This document shows positions 48,401-55,689 of a stretch of DNA of 64,000 nt, piece by piece. The notes under the pieces were generated by a model. That model was not told the origin of the DNA, made no database searches, and worked only from the letters and a program-made list of their open reading frames with translations. A program made the position numbers and the translations under genes. Origin of the DNA: Micropterix aruncella (lineage: Eukaryota > Arthropoda > Insecta > Lepidoptera > Micropterigidae); assembly GCA_944548615.1 (NCBI GenBank), contig OX155957.1, positions 932,275-996,274 on the forward strand, in the 5' to 3' direction. The stretch's first letter is position 1; the number at the start of each line of letters is the position of its first letter.

Positions 48401-49899
48401 AGCGCATGTCTTTGAAAGACTATGTATAATTATGGAAATTTTAGATTTATTATGGCGGCCGACCAAAATATTAATTTCTCCCGAACCGTTGCGATAATTA
48501 AAATAAAAACGTTGTTTTGATCCCGATGAAATTTGATATTAGAATATTAGAACTTAATTTTTGAAAACACTAAATATAGAATATATTTACACCGATAGGA
48601 TTTACACCGACAGTCTGAGTCCGATCGGTACCAACGAGGCGCAACTGTGCTTTTACGTTTGAGTCCGATCGGTCCCTCTGAGGCTTGAAGGGTTAACAAG
48701 TGTTTTGCTTAACTTTTCGGAAACCAGTCATTCCATGCAAAATTTTCGAAGCCCTTGAAAGATATCTGGCGCTTCAACTACCCCTAAACCAAGATGACAT
48801 CATCATCACCACCACAAACATGGCATCGCCGCCGCCGGTCCATCCTCATCCTGAAAGAAGTGGGACAACGCCTACAGGAATTTTAATACTTGAGTCAGCG
48901 AATCAATTGTTAATGACTGATGCTTTAAGATAGTAGGTATAAGTACATATTTGCATAATCAATTGTATAGTCAATATTTGCGCAGTCATATTTAAAATTA
49001 TTAGTGATTCGTCTAGAAATAAGGATTTAATAGGAATATTATGTAAATAGCAAAACAAAAAAAAAATCGTATTCAATGGCCTGCTTCAATGACAGGCTTT
49101 TACCGCAGTGGAGGAAGAAATAGACGATTGCATAATTACGGATATATTACGGATAATACGAAAAACGCCAATCGATGGGCGTGGCCACTCAGGGGTTAAC
49201 ACGGAGGAGTATGGAACAATTTATGCTCATTATGAGAGGTTTCGCCGGTGGATCCTCTCATAACGAGCATAATTCGTTCGAGGCTCTTACTCTTTAAGCG
49301 AAACACTCCCATACTTGTTATGAGAGGTTTCCCATACTCAATTTTTCCCATATTCGTTATCAGAGGTGCGAATTACTTGTTATAAGAGGTGCGAATTACT
49401 CGTTATGAGGAATTACTGAGAATTACTCGTTATGGGAGGTGCTCGTTATGAGAGGTTCCACTGTATTTGTTTCCCTATTGGTATATTTGTTTTAGTTGCT
49501 TCCCAATGACATAGTGTGGTTGCCGATTTACTCGATCCAGCGTGACCCGAAGTACTGGCCAAACCCCGACAAATTCGACCCGGAACGGTTCTCGGATGAA
49601 AACAAAAACAACATCAAACCTTGCACTTATATACCATTCGGTGTTGGACCAAGAAACTGCATTGGTAACATTATTATCAAGTTTTCCATATTAAAAATGT
49701 CTTTTTTTATAATAATTAAATATTGGCAGGTTCCCGGTATGCGCTCATGGAGATTAAAGTGCTTGTCTATTCACTGATGTCGACGTTTAACGTTGACGTG
49801 AATCGGAAGAAAATGACGGTGCCACTAGAGCTGTCTAGAAAATCGTTTGATTTGAAAGCAAAGGAAGGGTTTTGGATGACTTTTGAAACTAGAAAATAA
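30458..49899 (+). CDS. CYP9-like cytochrome P450, gene C, 8 of 9 exons found; possibly broken
   Basis: Exons: 30458-30675, 33078-33241, 34460-34603, 36761-36966, 40064-40292, 41972-42193, 49496-49664, 49730-49899. Sizes and phases follow gene B (164, 206 and 169 nt are identical). Visible motifs: N-terminal anchor, PILPFGN hinge, KYVGFFQL, helix I AGFDTVS, DPERF, heme loop FGVGPRNCIG; TAA at 49897 and AATAAA at 49942. I could not find the roughly 101-nt exon with ExxR between 42194 and 49495. Joining exon 6 directly to exon 8 breaks the frame, so the gene is either a pseudogene or has a diverged or lost exon. Introns total nearly 18 kb and are mostly transposon. The exon 2 donor (G|GTCGGT) is weak. 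Exon 2 is roughly half identical to gene B in protein, so this is an older paralogue than A and B. Confidence 0.75.
31459..32092 (+). repeat. Family Z, copy Z2
   Basis: Starts ATTAATAGTTT...AACACGCTTTTATAAATGC and ends CCTAATAAAAGCGTGTT, giving short inverted ends with the left one subterminal. The centre has three tandem units of about 115-120 bp (CCTTGAAACC...TTCCGGCTTCATCATCAGA). The layout recalls DINE-1/Helentron-type elements with central tandem repeats. Confidence 0.75.
32320..32925 (-). repeat. Family Y, copy Y3
   Basis: Reverse orientation. GTCCGCGATAAATTC, CGGGAGACAGAACGAT and the terminus GAGGTGACGGGTTCGCCCGT then AGTTGACAACT match other Y copies. The far end is diverged. Confidence 0.65.
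33418..33717. mobile_element. MITE with inverted repeats of about 95 bp, gene C intron 2
   Basis: GGGCCCGATTGCGTTTCTTT...AACGAGACAGAGCAA at the left is inverted at the right (TTGCCCTGTCTCGTTTACA ... AACGCAATCGAGCCC). The arm TTAGAGCGGAATATGA pairs with its counterpart near 33640. A single-sided copy, reversed, lies at 44889-45137 and a short piece near 44222-44265. Confidence 0.75.
33720..34459. other. Rest of gene C intron 2
   Basis: No element or ORF recognised. A-rich near 33930-34000. Confidence 0.4.
35098..35410. mobile_element. Foldback MITE, PIF/Harbinger type, gene C intron 3
   Basis: Ends AGGGCTCTCTAGACGATCAA and its inverse. TTA flanks both sides (35095-35097, 35411-35413), matching the 3-bp duplication of Harbinger elements. 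Nearly the whole 313 bp folds on itself; further arms are GCAGGAAATATGCAT, CCTAATTTTGTAGTTTAT and GGGAGTC with inverse partners. Confidence 0.85.
35762..36319 (+). mobile_element. Probable solo LTR, gene C intron 3
   Basis: Begins TGTAGGAGCCTACGG and ends GGCCATTCTCACA (TG...CA). Contains a TATA box (CCTATAAAACGCAGTAC near 35943) and AATAAA near 36205, in LTR order. Flanks ACCC and ACCT match in three of four bases. The end GGGTGGCCATTCTCACA resembles that of the 28068 solo LTR. Confidence 0.55.
37220..37880 (-). pseudogene. LINE reverse transcriptase C-terminal relic
   Basis: The - strand reads AYRILAWGNAPDSHRIFIL followed by stop-ridden sequence and an AT-rich 3' UTR. The WGNAPDSHRIF-type block follows the thumb region in Jockey/CR1-type RTs. 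A similar fragment (GQCTR, then a frame-shifted continuation) lies at 45160-45220 on the + strand. Confidence 0.6.
37885..38700. mobile_element. Family W copy interrupted by family Z
   Basis: W sequence (CTTCCTTGAAGGGGGTGAAT then CAGTACGAGAAAATAA) stops at 37924 and resumes at 38508 (AATAAGCAACTTTTGAT then ATGCGCTATCTAGCGGTAGG). The inserted piece is Z3. The W body matches 45540-45700 (CTAGCGGTAGGCAAAA). Confidence 0.65.
37925..38507 (+). mobile_element. Family Z, copy Z3, with AATAA duplication
   Basis: Starts ATTAATAGTTTAAAAAAACA, ends AAAATCGTGTT and is flanked by AATAA on both sides (37920-37924, 38508-38512). Because it interrupts a known W sequence its ends can be fixed. Three tandem units start near 37998, 38113 and 38233. 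Confidence 0.8.
38991..39727. mobile_element. TTAA-flanked TIR element (piggyBac-type target), gene C intron 4
   Basis: Ends GGCGCGGACTTATCGCAA and, inverted, GGCGCGGACTGATCGCAA, with TTAA on both sides (38987-38990, 39728-39731). A further inverted pair (AATAGTACAATTTTGG) lies inside. A 75-bp segment (TTTCAGATAAGTTT...CCATGTTGAATAATCTC) occurs twice, at about 39165 and 39470. No transposase. Confidence 0.85.
40285..40600 (+). repeat. Tandem array carrying the exon 5 splice donor of gene C
   Basis: A unit of 93-95 bp starts at the exon 5 end. ATTAAAAGAA|GTGAGT recurs with donors at 40293, 40387, 40482 (GTGACT) and 40575. Only the first donor keeps the P450 frame without a stop: reading past it meets TAA at 40325. 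Confidence 0.85.
41436..41690 (-). pseudogene. R2-type LINE fragment (restriction-like endonuclease), gene C intron 5
   Basis: Encodes LILELTVPWESNIPKD, a tyrosine/lysine stretch, then GLPAKSLFHLFK. It matches the C-terminal parts of the elements at 56300 and 60530. Truncated on both sides. Confidence 0.8.
42337..43013 (-). repeat. Family Y, copy Y4
   Basis: Reverse orientation, full length: CTAACGGGCCCATGATGAG at the left, GGTGACGGGCTCGCCCGTTG then GACAACT at the right. The left end is present twice in tandem (42337 and 42361). TGTACCAAAAACAG before and TGTACAAAAAACAG shortly after form a near-perfect 14-bp direct repeat. Confidence 0.8.
43029..43672 (-). repeat. Family Y, copy Y5, adjacent to Y4
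   Basis: Same orientation as Y4, diverged. GGAGCTAATGGGACC at the left; GAGGTGACTGGTTTGCCAGT then AGTTGACAG at the right. The hairpin keeps pairing by compensating changes (ACTGG...CCAGT where Y4 has ACGGG...CCCGT). Confidence 0.8.
43673..44309. other. Gene C intron 6, unclassified part
   Basis: AT-rich, with TATTATTAG-type repeats near 43900. No P450 exon, ORF or element recognised apart from a short MITE-like piece near 44222-44265. Confidence 0.4.
44310..44886 (+). pseudogene. LINE 3' end (CR1/Jockey type)
   Basis: Reads MVERIQRKFLRCIYY, then FVLGMVGYNSLETRR, then after a frame break LNSLPTEIDIFCISLW and a stop at 44713. A 170-bp AT-rich 3' UTR ends in (AATA)n. This is the usual end of a CR1/Jockey-type ORF2; only the last part is present. 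Confidence 0.7.
44889..45137 (-). mobile_element. Half copy of the 33418 MITE
   Basis: Reverse complement of about 33418-33665, including TGACCGGTTGTCACTTT and GCAATCGGGCCCA. One terminal arm is missing. Confidence 0.7.
45490..45800. mobile_element. Family W, copy W3
   Basis: Inverted ends: CCGCCATCCTTAAAGTGGAT then GAATCAATGCGAGCAAATAA, with an inverse partner near 45757-45798. The body is CCAACTAGCGGTAGGCAAAA then TCGCGAATATTG, shared with W2. Confidence 0.6.
45801..46440. other. Gene C intron 6, unclassified part
   Basis: Contains several ATAGATGGC-type strings and short inverted matches to 39800-40000 (GCGTATTAGATTG, TACGATTTGGTAACC). No gene or firm element boundary. Confidence 0.35.
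46446..46575. repeat. GC-rich inverted repeat
   Basis: GATCCTACGAAATGTATGG (46463-46481) is inverted as CCATACATTTCGTAGGATC, with GCGGC/GCCGC strings extending both arms. Possibly a small foldback MITE. No duplication of flanks was confirmed. Confidence 0.6.
46905..47070. repeat. C-rich tract repeat, copy 1
   Basis: Poly-C/CT tract (46921-46975) followed by GTATTATTTCGGTGGTATTA then AAAT. The same order (C-rich tract, then TTTCCGTGGTATTAAAAT) recurs at 56840-56980, so this is a dispersed repeat and not an isolated run. Confidence 0.55.
47155..47707 (+). mobile_element. Helitron 3' part with RepHel remnant
   Basis: Encodes YEACSRVGKSSALLILAPDK (47375-47430), the C-terminal helicase motif of Helitron RepHel proteins (CSRVG...L.I.AP). 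It ends GAAGTTCACCGGGTCAGCTAG followed by T, the CTAG terminus with the same end sequence as the 12001 Helitron. 5'-truncated. Confidence 0.75.
47712..47945 (-). repeat. Family X, reversed copy
   Basis: Contains TTTCAGCTCAATCCGATGAAG, then GCGTTTGGG, and GACGCATCTGTCTGCCGAATTT on the + strand, the reverse of the X copy at 27640. Shares TTGAAGTATGACTAG with 57140. Confidence 0.65.
48263..49463. mobile_element. pogo/Tigger-like TIR element in gene C intron
   Basis: The left end AGTGGAACCTCTCATAACGA is inverted at the right (TCGTTATGAGAGGTTCCACTG, followed by TA). CAGTGGAACCTC is the typical pogo/Tigger terminus. Several GAATTACTCGTTAT units repeat in the right arm. A TTAA-flanked MITE is nested at 48377-48692. 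The right end is 32 nt from the exon 8 acceptor of gene C. Confidence 0.7.
48377..48692. mobile_element. piggyBac-type MITE nested in the pogo-like element
   Basis: CCCTCCGAGCC at the left and GGCTTGAAGGG at the right, with TTAA on both sides (48373-48376, 48693-48696). The interior repeats GAGTCCGATCGGT twice near the right end. 316 bp, noncoding. Confidence 0.82.
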
Positions 49900-49941
49900 G
49901 TTGTATTACCGTATCACCAATATATATGTCGATTTTAGAAT

Positions 49942-49947
49942 AATAAA
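49942..49947 (+). terminator. Poly(A) signal of gene C
   Basis: AATAAA, 43 nt after the TAA of exon 9, at a normal position for cleavage shortly downstream. Confidence 0.6.
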
Positions 49948-50430
49948 TGTTTTACTAATTTATTGTTGATACATCAGACCCTCGCTAGCTCACCTGGAAG
50001 AAGAAAACACGCTGCCGTAAAGATTGATCTTTTTAAGCTATTGCATAGCTTTTATCGCGGGCCTAGCTAGGCCAGCAAGGCGACCGAATGAAGAAATTTC
50101 TTAACGAAAATTAATGATTTTAAACTGGTATTTACGTCTAAACGAGTACTGCTTACGATTCGAAAAAAATATATGTTAAACAAGAACATTTTCCTAATAT
50201 TCTCAGCCTTGAATATTTTAGATTTTGTTTATATTACATAGTGTAATTAATTTGTGAAATTAGGTCTACCCGAACACAAAAACGACTACTACGCAAATAC
50301 TATCTGGCGTATTATTATGAAACCTGCACCATTTTAAAGATAATTTAATTATCTATCTTTTTATCTACGATTTTTTTCGAATAATCCGTTTTTGTTGCTT
50401 TATCGAATAAAAAAGTCGTGCGCGACGTTT

Positions 50431-50482
50431 AAATTATTCCGAATCATTTGCTTCCGCAGCCGCAAATGATTCGGAATAATTT
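50431..50482. repeat. Perfect 21-bp hairpin
   Basis: AAATTATTCCGAATCATTTGC (50431-50451) pairs fully with 50462-50482 across a 10-nt loop, with partial extension outward (GACGTT/AACGTT). It lies about 530 nt after gene C. Shape alone would allow a pre-miRNA-like transcript, but a MITE remnant is likelier, since looser inverted sequence (GCTATTGCATAGC) flanks it at 50037 and 50577. Confidence 0.75.
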
Positions 50483-50623
50483 CAACGTTTTCCGATAGAG
50501 CGCAGTTATCTGATATCAGAAAAAATAAAATAAATAAAATAAATAAATAATTATAATTGCATAAGTTGTTAAAAATGCTATGCAATAGCTTTACCGCGGC
50601 AGTCCCCGAGTGCCACACGTATT

Positions 50624-51471
50624 TTTTTTTCTTTTTTTTTCTTTGTACATCTTGCAATTGGTTTTAAACCTTTAGCAGATTTTTTGTGCGGATATTGAGT
50701 GCTGAGGTCCATTCTTCTAGCGAAGAATCTGCCTCTCAAAATTATTTTACCCTTTATTTAGTAAGGCCCATATGTGGTGACGTTTGAACCTTTTCATGTT
50801 CATTGGTTCAAATAGGGCTATGGCTAAGGTTGTGACATTATTCGATATTTGTATGACTGTATCCTGTGTACTATTTCCTGTATTTCTGATTTGTAGATGC
50901 TCATGTATCGTCTCTAATCGCCCCTGAGGGTACGTGCCCTTTCACAGGATCCCGGTCGTCCACGTCTCCGTTTTTATTTATTTTTTTCGACACGCCGCAT
51001 GGAGCATACCTTCCACCGCCTCATCATTGTAATAAAAATAATATATTATACTATATAAATAATGAAATATGTTACCGCTTAGTCGCCTAGTTTTAGTTTA
51101 GTAATTAAGTAGTAGGTAATTGTAAACATTTTGAAGTTTAAATAAACGGTTTACGGGGTGCCGGCGGGGGCTGAAGCCCGGAGAATCCTTCCTAAGGTCT
51201 CCGTTCGCTCACCCCTCACGCGCTACCCTTCCGGCCCGCGTGAGGTTGTCGTTGCATGACATCCTGGGCAGATAAAATGACCCACGTCGTTAGAACTGCC
51301 CGGGTGGTGGGCGGGATTTTCAACCCTCGCCTGTCGCCGCGTAAATATTAAATGTAGATGCTCATGTATTTCTGCGGTCTTCATAAACCAACAGCATTTG
51401 ATATTATTCTAATTTTGAAATAGCTGTAGAATTTCCACATTTGTATTCCTCGCAGAGCCCTAGAGCTCGAC
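50624..51471 (-). mobile_element. 850-bp retroposon, copy 1
   Basis: Nearly identical to 53404-54261. Begins with a pyrimidine tract (TTTCTTTTTTTTTTC) and ends AGCCCTAGAGCTCGACT; on the - strand this reads as a body with an A-rich tail. Contains GCCGGCGGGGGCTGAAGCC and TGCCCGGGTGGTGGGCGGGA. Probably the 3' part of a non-LTR element; no ORF was identified. Confidence 0.75.
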
Positions 51472-51636
51472 TCCGTATGTCCAGACAGGCTTTATCCTTT
51501 CGGAAGCCAGTCATTCTACGCAAAATTTTCAAAGCCCTCGAAAATTTGTTTATAGAAGGTGTGTGCAAGCATACTTATATATAACGGTGGCTTATTCAAT
51601 GGCAGGTTTCAATGACAGGCTTTTACCACAGTAGTA

Positions 51637-52268
51637 AAGTTGTCAACTACAACGAGCGAACCCTTCACCTCAGGAAGTTTTAACGAAATAATCGTAAAGT
51701 GAGCGCAGAAGACTTAGGACAAATCAAACCACCGTCAAGCTCCGCCACATGCCCGCCTTATTTGCGATATAGCCAGGAATGTTACCCAACGGGCATACAC
51801 TCATGCCTTTACTTTCAGTTGCGACCAGATTACTCCGGTCTCTCGACTGGTTATGAGTTCGAAGTCACTTGAGCGGTCCTCTCCCTTACGTAGCGGTGAA
51901 ACGGTGTCAACCGAATCTATCGCGGACCACGGCATCCTTTGCCCGGCTCTTCACCCGGAATCGGGTAGCCGATGGTCGTTTCAAGAGCAGCCGCCGTAAG
52001 GTCAGCAACCACCCCCGCTCTATAGGAAACGGTACTGCTTCCAGACTCCCCCGACTGTTAGTCAGAATGCACAATCGATTGGCTTACGCCGCACGGAGCG
52101 CAGACCGTCCAGAAGCGCCAGAAGATTAACTCCTAGGGGAAACTAGCCCTAAGGCCAGTGTCCTACCCGGGCTCTCGCTTCATGCGTGGAAACCACCGGA
52201 TGGGTGTTGACCCGTGAATGTGACCGACCCTGTGGTCTTCGTGGCCAACTCAGGAAGGGCCCATTAGG
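51637..52268 (+). repeat. Family Y, copy Y6
   Basis: Starts AGTTGTCAACTACAACGAGC, ends AAGGGCCCATTAG. Flanks TTTTACCACAGTAGTAA (before) and TTTTACAACAGTAAA (after) are a likely direct duplication of 13-15 bp. An 86-codon frame (51869-52129) is shared in part with Y2 and Y4. Confidence 0.82.
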
Positions 52269-52917
52269 TTTTACAACAGTAAAGGGAGAAATAGAGCCGA
52301 TAATTCAATAAATACGGATTTAATACGGATAATACGAAAAACGTAGATCGGCAGGCGTGGTCACCCAGGAGTTAATACTGCTTTGTAGATGAGTCTCATC
52401 TCAAAGATTGATCTTGAAATTAAAAAAAACTGTATTGTTACAATATTATCCATTATATTGTAAAACACTTAAGATTAATAAGTAATTTTAAAATATGACA
52501 ATTATATTTTCTACTTAATATTATCCACTATACATACATTAGTCATCTAGAATCAAACATAGCTAACAGCATAAAAGACGTTTTTGGAAAAATTATGCTT
52601 TCTGTTGTGACTATTTGTTCAAGTAGTGTAAACCAAAAACTACAGTATATGATGAAACTTTGAATAAAAACCAATTAAACACTTAAAATAATTCCAATAT
52701 GGTATTATTTAAATGAGAAAACATTAATAATATGAACCACTTAGGCATCTTTGTTTTACACTGACAGACCAAATAGAGAAAGGACTAAGGTATCTTTGTT
52801 CAAAATGTCTTTTTAAAAATGGCAAATAGTATGGTATACTGTAGTTTTTGTACCAAATAAATATAAACACTCATATAGTCTTAATCGCTGTAGTAGAACC
52901 TCGAAACAAAAATTGTT
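52269..52917. other. Spacer before the ashwin terminal exon
   Basis: AT-rich, no ORF. It would contain the ashwin 3' UTR on the - strand; no clear - strand AATAAA was found close to the stop. Confidence 0.4.
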
Positions 52918-55440
52918 TCACGGCCATGTTATTTTCTTCTTTTGTTTCTTCGCTGGGCAAGAAGATATCTGTAAGCAGAATTAAAAAAAATTAAAATACC
53001 TGAGAAATGATTTGATTTATGTAATGTCTTGTATATCTACCAACTGCCTGCAGTGGCTGTGTGCAGTGTAAGAGATTGTTTTTTTACAATATTTAAAAAG
53101 CTAGTATCTAAATTATAAGGGTTATTTGAAAAGTTTCCGGCCTCATTAACATACGGTAACTGTAGAAAAAAAATCTTTCGCCGTCCGACAGATGGCCTTG
53201 ACATTTGTAAACCGTAAAAAAATCATGTCATTCTGGTCGTTATTTTGTCTGCGGCACTTTTCCAAAGTTGACAGCTAGCAATGTCTGTTAATTCCAAATT
53301 TAAATTCAAAGTGACCGCATATTTAAAACTTTTCAAATGATCCTCGTAGTATCATTTTCTTTTTAAGAAAAAGACTAGTCTCCCTGCAACTCAGTCAATT
53401 TGGTTTTTTTTTCTTTTTTTTTCTTTGTACATCTTGCAATTGGTTTTAAACCTTTAGCAGATTTTTTGTGCGGATATTGAGTGCTGAGGTCCATTCTTCT
53501 AGCGAAGAATCTGCCTCTCAAAATTATTTTACCCTTTATTTAGTAAGGCCCATATGTGGTGACGTTTGAACCTTTTCATGTTCATTGGTTCAAATAGGGC
53601 TATGGCTAAGGTGTTGGTATGTGACATTATTCGATATTTGTATGACTGTATCCTGTGTACTATTTCCTGTATTTCTGATTTGTAGATGCTCATGTATCGT
53701 CTCTAATCGCCCCTGTGGGTACGTGCCCTTTCACAGGATCCCGGTCGTCGACGTCTCCGTTTTTATTTATTTTTTTCGACACGCCGCATGGAGCATACCT
53801 TCCACCGCCTCATCATTGTAATAAAAATAATATATTATACTATATAAATAATGAAATATGTTACCGCTTAGTCGCCTAGTTTTAATTTAGTAATTAAGTA
53901 GTAGGTAATTGTAAACATTTTGAAGTTTAAATAAACGGTTTACGGGGTGCTGGCGGGGGCTGAAGCCCGGAGAATCCTTCCTAAGGTCTCCGTTCGCTCA
54001 CCCCTCACGCGCTACCCTTCCGGCCCGCGTGAGGTTGTCGTTGCATGACATCCTGGGCAGATAAAATGACCCACGTCGTTAGAACTGCCCGGGTGGTGGG
54101 CGGGATTTTCAACCCTCGCCTGTCGCCGCGTAAATATTAAATGTAGATGCTCATGTATTTCTGCGGTCTTCATAAACCAACAGCATTTGATATTATTCTA
54201 ATTTTGAAATAGCTGTAGAATTTCCACATTTGTATTCCTCGCAGAGCCCTAGAGCTCGACTAGTCTAGTCTCCCTGCAAGACTAGTCTCCCTGCAACTCA
54301 GTCAATTTGGTTCAAAGTTTTTTCCATCCTTTCAAGCCATCAGAAAAAAGTTGATTGTCTAAATCTGAAAAATACTAGTTTACAGCGTTTTTTGAGTTAT
54401 AATTTTTTCCCCGAGATATTTTTTTCAAATCAGGAAACTGGAAAAAGTCGCTCGGAGCTAGATCTGGCGAATAGGATGGGTGCGGAAGCAATTCAAACTT
54501 GCGCGACACTCGCGCGACGTTTCCGTTTATGCGATTTGTCGGTCGATAGTCAACCCAGCGCGTGGATTATTTTCTCATATCCAAATCTATCTAAATAAAA
54601 CAGAGATTTGGCTGGTAGGTCACGATTTATTTTATAGCCATGTTATTTGGAGATATTTGATTGTCAGTATACTTTTAATTCTATAATTTGTCTTCCAAGA
54701 AGGGGAGTAAATAGTTACATATGGGCGGAGGGCCCAACCTCAGCTAGGACACAGTATACCCCAGGCAGTAGCTTCTCTTAGAACAAAATTGAAATCAAAG
54801 CGAATACGTCGCGAGTCGTAAGGGCTCGGATATGGTCGCCAGATGTTCCACTGCTCGGCCTACGCAGACATACGAACGCTCGAATGGGTCGCCAGCCTTT
54901 ACCTGGCCGTAATGCTAAACGTTCGCATTCGTCGGGACGTACCCCCCTCTGCCCACATTCCTTGCACCCACTTCCCGCATTGCCCTGTAGCTCGAGAGTA
55001 GAGCTACCGGTTGTTGTAGGTATACTGTGGCTAGAATGAGGCAGATTATTAGTAATAAACGCTTGGATTGGCGAAGAAAGCACTGGAACCGTGCAAAAAC
55101 AAGATTTAAGTCTCCTACTCACTTGTGAATCGGCGCCGTTCATCTTCCTCTTCAGCGGCTGCTCATCGTATGATATTTTTATTCGTTTCTCGTCGTTCGT
55201 CAAATCCGCGGATGGTGTTAGTCCGTTTTTATTCAACTTCATATTATTAACGCTGCCGCTACCGCACACTTCCATACTGGAACCGCATTCGCCCGATTTT
55301 TGCCTTCGGGTTTCATTCAGGATTTTCCCTCGGCCGGTGTCGCGGTATTCGCGCTGCGCTTGCGGCATGCAAAACTTGCGGAAGATCTCCAGCAATTTCT
55401 CGCGGTGTGTATGGTCCGAATGGTCCATTTTGACACATCT
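52918..55440 (-). CDS. Ashwin (C2orf49) homologue, last two exons
   Basis: Exon 55123-55440 (318 nt) has a clean acceptor (TTGCAG) and donor (CAA|GTGAGT). It encodes KLLEIFRKFCMPQAQREYRD then RGK, a pattern I recall from ashwin proteins (L..LY......P.PQR......GK). A low-complexity stretch follows, with KRIKISYDE and KRKMNG. The terminal exon 52918-52968 (51 nt, same phase) follows TTACAG and encodes a Lys-rich tail ending KKKITWP and TGA. Vertebrate ashwin also ends in a basic tail plus VTWP. Ashwin is a nuclear subunit of the tRNA-splicing ligase complex (RTCB, DDX1, FAM98B). The 5' exon or exons with the conserved LLHPELLS-like start were not found and should lie above 55440. The 2.1-kb intron holds a mariner relic and a retroposon. 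The identification is from memory of the family, but two independent parts agree. Confidence 0.7.
53116..54590 (-). pseudogene. mariner element relic split by the retroposon
   Basis: The right part, read on the - strand, encodes HPSYSPDLAPSDFFQF (54430-54490), then FSDGLKGWKK and LTELQGD, the mariner transposase C-terminus. The left end TTATTTGAAAAGTTTCCGGCC resembles a mariner terminal repeat. The N-terminal catalytic parts are absent, and an 850-bp retroposon interrupts it at 53404-54261. Confidence 0.75.
53404..54261 (-). mobile_element. 850-bp retroposon, copy 2, with long target duplication
   Basis: About 99% like copy 1 (TGGCTAAGG has a short GTGTTG insertion). Left flank ACTAGTCTCCCTGCAACTCA then GTCAATTTGG is repeated after the right end (54279-54311), a direct duplication of about 30 bp as left by reverse transcription at a nick. 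Confidence 0.85.
54696..55122 (-). other. Ashwin intron end, open frame of uncertain nature
   Basis: The frame continues past the ashwin donor for about 115 codons (CKECGQRGVRPDECERLALR and on). It has no splice or family support and overlaps intron sequence. I treat it as chance or a transposon remnant. Confidence 0.4.
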
Positions 55441-55689
55441 CTGCAAATTTACAAAAGTCTACACGATAGTGCAAGCTGCAGGTAGACGAAGTGATAGAGG
55501 AAGTGATAAATGCTGACTCTGTCAATAGCTATAAAAAATCGGTGGTGTCACCCCAAGAATTTCCCAGCAAGTAGACAAGGACTGTATCATCTGAATACAT
55601 GAATACACCCCCCCCCCCCCCAGTGAATATATTTTTGTCCGAAATTATATGAAGATATATATTTTGTCATGATGGCACTGGTCTGGGGT

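Noticed and set aside
54778..55122. C-terminal half of the 222-codon - strand ORF as part of ashwin
   Set aside because: A consensus donor (CAA|GTGAGT) ends the conserved region, and the true terminal exon with the ITWP tail lies at 52918. The read-through is intron.
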